Made by a program: the position numbers and the translations under genes. From Sinorhizobium fredii (GTDB lineage: Bacteria; Pseudomonadota; Alphaproteobacteria; Rhizobiales; Rhizobiaceae): a stretch of 64,000 nt of DNA. The stretch covers positions 1,384,501 through 1,448,500 of the forward strand of contig NZ_CP024307.1 in the NCBI RefSeq assembly GCF_002944405.1, written 5' to 3'. Below are positions 41,639 through 48,613 of the stretch, one piece after another (within the stretch, counting starts at the first letter, position 1; the number at the start of each line of letters is the position of its first letter). The notes below the pieces were generated by a model. The model worked only from the letters and a program-made list of their open reading frames with translations. It searched no databases and was not told the DNA's origin.

Positions 41639-43006
41639 ATGACTGCTCGCATCCTCGTCGTCGATGACGTACCAGCCAACGTAAAGCTTCTGGAGGCGCG
41701 CCTCGTCGCCGAGTATTTCGATGTCTTGACCGCCGGCGACGGACGCTCCGCATTGGCAATTTGCGAGAATACGCCGGTCGACCTTATCCTCCTCGACATC
41801 ATGATGCCGGACATGGACGGCTTCGAGGTTTGCGCGAGACTGAAGGAAAACGGCCGCACCGCCCATATTCCCGTGGTCATGGTGACGGCGCTTGACCAAC
41901 CCTCCGATCGGGTCCGGGGCCTCAAGGCCGGTGCAGACGATTTCCTCACCAAGCCGGTCAACGATCTGCAGCTGATGTCCCGGGTGAAAAGCCTGGTGCG
42001 GCTCAAGAATGTCAGCGACGAATTGCGCCTCAGGGCGCAGACGGCGCAGACGATCGGCCTGCAGGAACTTGCCCGCGCCGACCGGCCCGACGAGCCCGGC
42101 AACGTGCTCCTTGTCGACGGTCGGGCCTCCTCGCAGGAGCGGCTGCTGCGCGCCTTGAAGCCGATCGCCGACGTTTCGGTGATCTCCGACCCCCAGGCCG
42201 CCCTTTTCGAGGCTGCGGAGAACAGCTTCGATCTCGCGATCGTCAATGCCAACTTCGACGACTACGATCCGCTGCGTCTCTGCTCGCAATTGCGCTCTCT
42301 CGAGAGGACGCGCTTCATACCGATCCTGCTCGTCACCGAGCAGGGGAGCGAAGAGATGGTCGTCCGCGCCCTGGAACTCGGGGTAACGGACTACATCATG
42401 CGGCCGGTCGATCCCAACGAGCTGGTGGCGCGCTCCCTGACGCAGATCCGCCGCAAGCACTGCAATGACCGGCTGCGCGCCAGCGTCCAGCAAACCATCG
42501 AATTGGCGATCACAGATGATCTCACCGGCCTTCACAATCGCCGTTACCTCGACAGCCATCTGAAGCTCCTGATCGATCGGGCGAGCGCGCGCGGCCGGCC
42601 GCTTTCGATCTGCATCACCGATATCGACCGCTTCAAGCTGGTGAACGACACCTATGGGCACGATGCGGGCGACGAAGTTCTGCGCGAATTTGCCAACCGC
42701 GTCCGTGCGACGGTTCGCGGCGCCGATCTCGCCTGCCGGTTCGGCGGCGAGGAGTTCGTCATCGTGATGCCGGACACGACGCCCGAGATGGCCGCGATCG
42801 TCGCGGAGCGGCTTCGCTTGATGGTTGAGGGACGCGCCTTCGGGATTTCACAGGGCGAAACGATCCTCAGCGTCACGGCGTCCCTGGGCATCGCCACGCT
42901 GCGGCCCCGGGACGATACGCCCGAAGCCCTGCTGAAGCGCGCCGATACGGCGCTGTACCAGGCCAAGAACAACGGGCGCAACCGGGTCGTGGCGGCGGCC
43001 GCGTAA
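41639..43006 (+). CDS. pleD: Diguanylate cyclase response regulator PleD
   Basis: 455-residue protein with two receiver domains (1-125, phospho-acceptor D53; and about 150-270, degenerate) and a GGDEF domain that makes cyclic di-GMP. The active-site motif is GGEEF (FGGEEFVIVMPDTTPEM). The inhibitory I-site RxxD (RGAD) stands five residues before it, so product feedback is expected. With DivK it links cell-cycle phosphorelay to c-di-GMP. It starts 17 bp after divK. A perfect hairpin lies 46 bp after the stop. Confidence 0.96.
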   Translation: MTARILVVDDVPANVKLLEARLVAEYFDVLTAGDGRSALAICENTPVDLILLDIMMPDMDGFEVCARLKENGRTAHIPVVMVTALDQPSDRVRGLKAGADDFLTKPVNDLQLMSRVKSLVRLKNVSDELRLRAQTAQTIGLQELARADRPDEPGNVLLVDGRASSQERLLRALKPIADVSVISDPQAALFEAAENSFDLAIVNANFDDYDPLRLCSQLRSLERTRFIPILLVTEQGSEEMVVRALELGVTDYIMRPVDPNELVARSLTQIRRKHCNDRLRASVQQTIELAITDDLTGLHNRRYLDSHLKLLIDRASARGRPLSICITDIDRFKLVNDTYGHDAGDEVLREFANRVRATVRGADLACRFGGEEFVIVMPDTTPEMAAIVAERLRLMVEGRAFGISQGETILSVTASLGIATLRPRDDTPEALLKRADTALYQAKNNGRNRVVAAAA

Positions 43007-43051
43007 GCCGAATTGGCAAGCGGCGCTCGCCGGCCGTCACGGACTTCGCCA

Positions 43052-43084
43052 TTGGGCGTATGGGAGAGCGAAGCATACGCCCAA
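43052..43084 (+). repeat. Perfect 11-bp hairpin after pleD
   Basis: TTGGGCGTATG and CATACGCCCAA are perfect arms around an 11-nt loop. No T run follows, so it is not a typical intrinsic terminator. It may stabilise the divK-pleD mRNA 3' end or serve a Rho-dependent stop. Confidence 0.5.
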
Positions 43085-43269
43085 ACTCAGCTTGCCATCT
43101 TACTTATAAGTTGTATCTTTTGCCGCATCGCTGATGCTGGGGCAAGCATTTCCAAAGAGCGGTCGGTTCGGATTTGTCCGAAGACGAGACAGAATTAACC
43201 AAACGCCGAGCAACGCGCTCCGGCGATTAAGAATTCGTTGATTTTTTTTTATTTTCAAGCAATGCTGAT

Positions 43270-43446
43270 ATTAAGGAAGTGTGACTTCCACGATCGATCG
43301 GTTACCCCATGATGCTCAGGTCCGCCGCATCTCCTGGGTCGTGGGGTCGGTCGGCTGGTTTCCGACATCCGCGGATTCCTCGTGCCGCAGTCGGAGCCAG
43401 CCGACCCCCTTTCAAAACGCCGCTTCGGACTGAGGCGGCGTTTTTC
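43270..43446 (+). ncRNA. Candidate trans-acting small RNA between pleD and rpmG
   Basis: A segment of about 175 nt begins after an AT-rich, promoter-like stretch (GATATT at 43267-43272) and ends in a strong intrinsic terminator. Inside, GGGGTCGGTCGGCTGG (near 43342-43358) can pair with CCAGCCGACCCC (43397-43409), giving a long stem, with a second hairpin in between. It lies 400 nt beyond the pleD stop, too far to be simply its terminator. The 5' end is approximate. Confidence 0.45.
43414..43446 (+). terminator. Rho-independent terminator (candidate small RNA)
   Basis: AACGCCGC and GCGGCGTT pair around an 11-nt loop and are followed by TTTTC. The left side carries AAAA, so some function on the other strand is possible. 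Confidence 0.7.
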
Positions 43447-43523
43447 GTTGCCGATCGCAAGGCGTCGCGCGTGCTGTCGGACGCTGTTCAAGCGAAGAAC
43501 TTCGCCATCGGCTGCAGCCAAAG

Positions 43524-43552
43524 AAAAAGCGCCGAACCTTGCGGCCGGCGCT
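43524..43552 (-). terminator. rpmG: Rho-independent terminator of rpmG
   Basis: On the minus strand AGCGCCG and CGGCGCT form a 7-bp stem and are followed by TTTTTC. It lies 24 bp past the rpmG stop. Confidence 0.7.
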
Positions 43553-43576
43553 CATCGGTCGAACCGAAACGCGATC

Positions 43577-43744
43577 TTACTTGATCTTCGTTTCCTTGAA
43601 TTCGACGTGCTTCTTGACGACCGGATCGTACTTCGTCTTCGTCATCTTTTCCGTCATCGTGCGGCTGTTCTTGGTCGTGACGTAGAAGAAACCCGTGTCG
43701 GCCGTCGACAGCAGCTTGATCTTGATGGTGGTAGCTTTCGCCAT
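43577..43744 (-). CDS. rpmG: 50S ribosomal protein L33
   Basis: 55-residue ribosomal protein, too short for many gene callers. It begins [20 protein letters not shown] and contains [18 protein letters not shown], the L33 signature, with the usual Lys-rich C-terminus. It lacks the CxxC pairs of zinc-binding L33, so it is the zinc-independent (C-minus) form. AGGAC lies before the ATG. It ends in its own terminator 24 bp downstream. Confidence 0.96.
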   Translation of the reverse strand: MAKATTIKIKLLSTADTGFFYVTTKNSRTMTEKMTKTKYDPVVKKHVEFKETKIK

Positions 43745-43839
43745 GGTCGTCCTGCCTTTATAGAAAGATGAAAGCCGTGGACAACCGGTTGCGGGCCACG
43801 GTCAAGGTTGGCGCGAAACTACAAATCGCGGCCGAAAAG

Positions 43840-45024
43840 TCAAGGCCGTTTTGGATTCAAAACCATGCGGGCGAGCGAAAGCACGACATAAAGCCCGAAG
43901 AAGCCGGCAATGGCCCAGGCAAACCCGTCGTTGCCGGTGACATCCATTGCGGCGCCGATCACTTGCGGGCCCGCTACCGTGCCGACGGCGTAAGAGAACA
44001 CGAAGGCTGCGTTGGCGGCCGCGAGGTCGGCCCCCTGGAGTCGGGCGCCTAGATGGCTGAGTCCGACCGTGTAGAGGCCCGAGACGCACCCTCCCCAGAA
44101 CAGAAGCACAAGTGCCATGAGAAACCAGTTTTCGACCAGCATCGGCAGAAACAATGCGCCCACGAAGCCGATCAAGGTCAGTGCCGACAGGATCGTACGG
44201 CGATCCTTCACGCGGTCGGACAGCATGCCGAGCGGAATCTGAAAGATGAAATTGCCGATGCCCATGACGGTCAGGAGCAGAGCCGCCTGCGATTCGGTAA
44301 AGCCGGCGCGTGTCCCGAAGATAGGGAAGAGCGAAAGGCCACCATATTCCACCGCGCCGAAGATGAAGACGGCGGCGGTGGCCGTCGGCACGAGGAAGAC
44401 GTAACGCATGAAATGGCGTTTCGGCTTCTCGTCGAGGGCCGGGCTTTCGTTGCGCGCGAGAAAGATCGGAATTGCCGAGAGCAGGATGACCACCGCGCCG
44501 ACGGCGAAGGGCAGCACGCCCTCGCTCCCCAGCATAGAAAAGAGCAGGGGGCCGCTGGCGAAGCCAAGCGAGAGCACCGTGCCGTAGATGCCGAGCACGA
44601 AGCCGCGCCTGTTGGGCGGCGCAGTGGCATTGATCCAGAATTCCGAGAGAATGAAGAGAACAGTAATTGCACCGTGAAACACGATTCGAAGCGGAAACCA
44701 GAGCCAGAAATTGCTGACGTAGTAGAAGCCGAGCGCGCTTGCCGCCGCGAAAACGATCGCCAGCAGCATGGTCGGCGCAACGCCGTGACGATGGGCGAAT
44801 TTCATTGTGAACGGAGCGGCGGCCATCGATGCGAGGCCGGCCATTGCAGCATTCAACCCGTTCAGCGTCGGTGCGATGCCGCGCTTTTCCATGATGATGC
44901 TGAGCAGCGGAAGGCCAAGACCCATCGCAATGCCGACGGCGGTGATCGACGCAAGCGCAGCGATCAGCGAAGGCCAGTGAATTTCGTCAACCGGCGCGGA
45001 TGTGCCGGACTGCGGCTTCGACAT
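43840..45024 (-). CDS. MFS transporter
   Basis: 394-residue major facilitator with 12 predicted membrane helices. It has GLNAAMAGLASMAAAPFTMKFAHRHG at the loop between helices 2 and 3 and IPLGMLSDRVKDRRTILSALT as the second-half copy of the MFS signature loop. Sequence style is that of the YcaD/SMR-like drug or sugar exporters, but the substrate cannot be told. It follows the Nudix gene on the same strand with 12 bp between, so it may be part of the DUF983-Nudix-MFS run. Confidence 0.92.
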   Translation of the reverse strand: MSKPQSGTSAPVDEIHWPSLIAALASITAVGIAMGLGLPLLSIIMEKRGIAPTLNGLNAAMAGLASMAAAPFTMKFAHRHGVAPTMLLAIVFAAASALGFYYVSNFWLWFPLRIVFHGAITVLFILSEFWINATAPPNRRGFVLGIYGTVLSLGFASGPLLFSMLGSEGVLPFAVGAVVILLSAIPIFLARNESPALDEKPKRHFMRYVFLVPTATAAVFIFGAVEYGGLSLFPIFGTRAGFTESQAALLLTVMGIGNFIFQIPLGMLSDRVKDRRTILSALTLIGFVGALFLPMLVENWFLMALVLLFWGGCVSGLYTVGLSHLGARLQGADLAAANAAFVFSYAVGTVAGPQVIGAAMDVTGNDGFAWAIAGFFGLYVVLSLARMVLNPKRP

Positions 45025-45036
45025 TCGGCAGGATCC

Positions 45037-45750
45037 CTAGAGAAGCGTGCGAAGAAAGCGCCCGCGGCGCGTGAAGTAGAACGGGATTGCTCGGTCATGA
45101 GGAAGCGAGGAATCCGCCTCAAGCCCGGCTCTCAGATCCGCGAGGATGATTGCGGTGATCTCCGGCACTTGGAGAGACGAGAAGTCGTTGACGTCGATCC
45201 ACTGCAAATCCTGAAGCTCCCGGCTGTCCAGGATAGCAGACGGCTCGATTTCGGCCTCATCCGCGAAGACTGCAAAGAAGCGCGTGTCGAACCGCCGCGC
45301 TTGTCCCGGCGGCGTGATGGCCCGCGCCATATAGCGCAAGTTTGTGAGATCGGGAAGAAAGGGAAGGGGAGCACCCGACGGGCTGTGTTGCCGGCCGAGA
45401 CATACTCCCGCCTCTTCGAAGAGTTCTCGCGCGGCCGCGAGCGCCAGCGCCCGGGCGCGTCCCTCGGGGATCGGGCGCCCTTCGCTTGCCTTCAGCGCGC
45501 TGAGCACTGTCGGCTTCAGATCGCCGGAAAATCCCAGCCGATGGTCCGTCGGATCGCGGCGGCCACCGGGAAAGACATAGAGGTCGGGCATGAAGGCATG
45601 GGCGCTGTGGCGCTTGCCCATCAGGACACGCACGCCCTTGTTGGAGCGGTCGAGGAGCATGATCGACGCCGCGTCCCGCGGTCGGAGCGGCGGATGCTTG
45701 GCCGCGCCCGGCTGTGGCTGCGGCGGGCCGCTGCTCCGATTAGGCTTCAT
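45037..45750 (-). CDS. Nudix hydrolase
   Basis: 237-residue pyrophosphohydrolase. The Nudix helix is visible as ARELFEEAGVCLG near residues 108-120, with the upstream Gly in an insertion (FSGDLKPTVLSALKASEGRP) longer than the classical spacing. The N-terminus has PDLYVFPGGRRDP, like the RNase-associated NUDT7/NUDT19 CoA-diphosphatase group. The start overlaps the DUF983 stop (ATGA). Substrate is not certain; a CoA or nucleoside diphosphate derivative is possible. Confidence 0.9.
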   Translation of the reverse strand: MKPNRSSGPPQPQPGAAKHPPLRPRDAASIMLLDRSNKGVRVLMGKRHSAHAFMPDLYVFPGGRRDPTDHRLGFSGDLKPTVLSALKASEGRPIPEGRARALALAAARELFEEAGVCLGRQHSPSGAPLPFLPDLTNLRYMARAITPPGQARRFDTRFFAVFADEAEIEPSAILDSRELQDLQWIDVNDFSSLQVPEITAIILADLRAGLEADSSLPHDRAIPFYFTRRGRFLRTLL

Positions 45751-46202
45751 GCCGAGGGATCCCGCGGCGGCAGGATGTCTTCCGGCCGGTCTTCGTGACC
45801 GCCGAAGCCGTGCATCTTGAGAGCCCATTGCAGGCCGATGACCGCGCCCTTGACCGGCTGCATCAAAGCGAGTGCGCTGACGAGCGTCACCGGCGCCCAG
45901 AGCGCCAGGTGCTGCCAGGTGGTGAGCGGAAGGACGAGATCGGTCATCATATAGCCGCCGAGCACCACATGGCCGACGATCGTCACGACGATATAGGGCG
46001 GAAAGTCGTCGGCACGGTGATGGTCCATTCGCTCGCGGCAGACGGCGCAGGCATCCACCGATTTGACGAAGCTTTGAAACAGTCGGCCCTGGCCGCAGGC
46101 GGGGCACTTCCCGAGAAAGCCGCGCTTCATCGAGCGGCCGACGGGCCGCTCCTCCCGCTGCTCCCCGCCCAGTTGGAGCTTGTCCGTTGCCATTGCCTTC
46201 AT
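45747..46202 (-). CDS. DUF983 family protein
   Basis: 151-residue membrane protein. It has an N-terminal Cys4 motif (GKCPACGQGRLFQSF, later CAVCRERMDHH) and two membrane helices (about 72-92 and 98-118), as in DUF983. I chose ATG 46202, with AGGA six bases upstream, though ATG 46193 is also possible. Its stop overlaps the Nudix start. The function is unknown. It lies downstream of rnr in the same orientation, in an order commonly seen in alphaproteobacteria. Confidence 0.9.
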   Translation of the reverse strand: MKAMATDKLQLGGEQREERPVGRSMKRGFLGKCPACGQGRLFQSFVKSVDACAVCRERMDHHRADDFPPYIVVTIVGHVVLGGYMMTDLVLPLTTWQHLALWAPVTLVSALALMQPVKGAVIGLQWALKMHGFGGHEDRPEDILPPRDPSA

Positions 46203-46244
46203 GCCCAATCCTAATCGAACGAGGACCGCTCCGGCCGCTGAAGA

Positions 46245-48611
46245 TCAGCGCCTGCCGCGCGGCGGTCGCGTTCCCGGCCGCTTGCCTGCGTTCATGCGAT
46301 CGCGGCGGCCGGACTTGTGAAAGGAGCGCATTGCCGTCGGCATCTTTCGCCCTTCGCTCAGCATCTCGAAGCGGAGCGCGCCGGCGAGCGGCACGGCTTC
46401 TGCGAGCTTGACGCGGACCGGATCGCCGAGCCGATAGCCAAGTCCGGTTTTTTCGCCGGAAAGGGCCTGATGCGCTTCGTCATAGATGAAGTAGTCGCGT
46501 CCGAGCGTAGATATAGGGATGAACCCATCCGCACCATAGGCGGGAAGGGTGACAAATAGTCCCGCCTTGGTGACGCCCGAAACGCGCCCGTCGAACTCCT
46601 CGCCGACGCGTCCGCTCAAGTGATGGGCGATCAGCCGGTCGACCGTATCGCGTTCGGCCGCCATCGCGCGCCGCTCAAAGGTGGAGATTTCCGCTGCGAT
46701 ATCGTCGAGCACGCCCTCTTCCTGGTGTGTCAAGCCGCCCTCGCCAAGCCCGAGCGCGCTCACCAGCGCCCGATGCACCACTAGGTCGGCATAGCGCCGA
46801 ATCGGCGAGGTGAAATGAGCATAGCGCATCAGATTAAGGCCGAAATGGCCGATGTTCTCCGGACTGTAGATCGCCTGGCTTTGCGACCTCAGCACCATCT
46901 CGTTGACCATCGTCTCGTAGGGTTTGCCGTCGGCCCGGGCGAGTACGCCGTTGAAATGGTTGGCGCGCATATTGCCGCCTTTGGAGAGCGAGATGTCGAG
47001 CGTCGCCAGGAACTCGCGCAGGCTTTCCTGCTTGGCGAGCGACGGCTGGTCATGGACGCGGTAGATCAGTGCCTGGCGTTTCTGTTCCAGCGTCTCCGCG
47101 GCGGCGACGTTGGCCTGGATCATCATTTCCTCGATCAGCCTGTGGGCGTCGAGCCGCTCCGGCACGAAGACCCGGTCGACGGTCCCATCCGGCTTCAGGA
47201 TGATCTTGCGTTCGGGCATGTCGAGCTCGAGCGGCTGGCGCCGTTCCCGCCCGCGGCTGAGAATGCGGTAGCCTTCCCATAGCGGCTTCAGGATCGGTTC
47301 CAGGATCGGCCCGGTCTTTTCGTCCGGCGCGCCGTCGATGGCGGCCTGGGCCTGTTGATAGGAAAGCTTGGCGGCGCTGCGCATCATGATGCGGTGGAAC
47401 GTATGCCCCGCCTTACGGCCCTCCTTGGAGAAGCGCATCCTGACGGCGAGCGCCGGGCGATCGACGCCTTCCTTCAAGGAGCAGAGATCGTTGGAGATTC
47501 GCTCGGGCAGCATCGGCACGACGCGATCGGGGAAATAGACGGAATTGCCGCGTTTCAACGCTTCGAGATCGAGAACCGATTTCGGCCGGACGTACCAGGA
47601 GACATCGGCGATCGCGACCGTGACGATGACGCCGCCGGGATTGTCGGGCGAGGGGTCCGGTTCGGCATGGACGGCGTCGTCGTGGTCCTTGGCATCGGCC
47701 GGGTCGATGGTGACGAGCGGCAGCGAGCGCCAATCCTCGCGATGCGCCATTGTGGCGGCCTCTGCCGCATCGGCCTCCTGCAGCACACGCTCCGGAAAAA
47801 TGTGAGGAATGCCATGCGCATGGATGGCAATCATCGAGATCGCCTTTTCGGAAGCGACGGAGCCGATGATGTTCTGCACCTGTGCACGCGGCAGGCCGTA
47901 GCGGCCGAGGCGGGCGAGATGCACTTCGACGAGGTCGCCGTCCTTGGCCTCGCCGGTGAATTCCGGATCGACGAGGACTTCCTCGCCCCGCTTGTCGATC
48001 GGCAGCAGCCGTCCGCCGCCGCCCGGTGTAGCGCGGAAAACGCCGAGCACGGCATCCTTGCGCTTGTCGAGGACCTTGATGATGCGCGCCGTGTAGGCCG
48101 GCCCGCCGCGCTCCTTGGCCGGGAAGATCTTGGCAAGCACCCGGTCGCCGAGACCGGCGACGGGTATCTTGCCCTTCGCCTTGCCGACGGCAGACTGCCG
48201 GATGAGGACGGCCGGCGCGACGCCGTCGTCGTCGAGCCATTCGGCCGGCCGGCCGATCAATTCGCCGTCGATATCGCGGATCGTGATGTCGAGCACGGTC
48301 ACCGGCGGCAGGGCGCCGGGGCGAACGAGCGACTTGCGCTTCTTCTCGACCAGCCCGTCCTCTTCCAGCGAGCGCAGCAGCGCCTTGAGTTCGACGCGAG
48401 CTTCCCCCTTAAGGCCGAAGGCCTTGGCGATCTCCCGCTTCGAGGCCTGCTGCGGGTTTTCGGCGATGAAGCGCATCAGCATGTCGCGTGACGGAACGGC
48501 GCCGTGGATGATCGTTTCCTTTTGGGCGGGCGCCGCCTGGGCCGCGCGCAACTGCTTCTTGCCGGCGCCTCTTGCGGGCCGTTCGGTCGGATCGCGCGGA
48601 ATTCTGCTCAA
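46245..48611 (-). CDS. rnr: Ribonuclease R
   Basis: 788-residue RNase II/R-family 3'-5' exonuclease that degrades structured RNA. It has an N-terminal winged-helix (KREIAKAFGLKGEARVELKAL), cold-shock domains, the RNB catalytic domain with DPADAKDHDDAVH near residue 290 (metal-binding Asp cluster), and a C-terminal S1 domain followed by a basic tail. The start is a TTG at 48611 with AGGA six bases before it, inside the end of topA. Two bases separate it from topA, so they are one operon. Confidence 0.95.
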   Translation of the reverse strand: MSRIPRDPTERPARGAGKKQLRAAQAAPAQKETIIHGAVPSRDMLMRFIAENPQQASKREIAKAFGLKGEARVELKALLRSLEEDGLVEKKRKSLVRPGALPPVTVLDITIRDIDGELIGRPAEWLDDDGVAPAVLIRQSAVGKAKGKIPVAGLGDRVLAKIFPAKERGGPAYTARIIKVLDKRKDAVLGVFRATPGGGGRLLPIDKRGEEVLVDPEFTGEAKDGDLVEVHLARLGRYGLPRAQVQNIIGSVASEKAISMIAIHAHGIPHIFPERVLQEADAAEAATMAHREDWRSLPLVTIDPADAKDHDDAVHAEPDPSPDNPGGVIVTVAIADVSWYVRPKSVLDLEALKRGNSVYFPDRVVPMLPERISNDLCSLKEGVDRPALAVRMRFSKEGRKAGHTFHRIMMRSAAKLSYQQAQAAIDGAPDEKTGPILEPILKPLWEGYRILSRGRERRQPLELDMPERKIILKPDGTVDRVFVPERLDAHRLIEEMMIQANVAAAETLEQKRQALIYRVHDQPSLAKQESLREFLATLDISLSKGGNMRANHFNGVLARADGKPYETMVNEMVLRSQSQAIYSPENIGHFGLNLMRYAHFTSPIRRYADLVVHRALVSALGLGEGGLTHQEEGVLDDIAAEISTFERRAMAAERDTVDRLIAHHLSGRVGEEFDGRVSGVTKAGLFVTLPAYGADGFIPISTLGRDYFIYDEAHQALSGEKTGLGYRLGDPVRVKLAEAVPLAGALRFEMLSEGRKMPTAMRSFHKSGRRDRMNAGKRPGTRPPRGRR

Positions 48612-48613
48612 GG

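Larger units (their letters stand above)
43007..43576. other. Intergenic region between pleD and rpmG with several RNA structures
   Basis: This 570-bp gap separates two convergent genes. It holds a perfect 11-bp hairpin at 43052-43084, an AT-rich stretch (43230-43275) that could serve as a promoter, a highly structured segment ending in an intrinsic terminator at 43414-43446, and the rpmG terminator at 43524-43552. No open frame with a ribosome binding site is evident. Confidence 0.55.

Noticed and set aside
43757..43784. TTGTCC-N16-TATAAA on the minus strand as rpmG promoter
   Set aside because: It would start only about 6 nt before the ATG, leaving no room for the ribosome binding site; another promoter further upstream is more likely.
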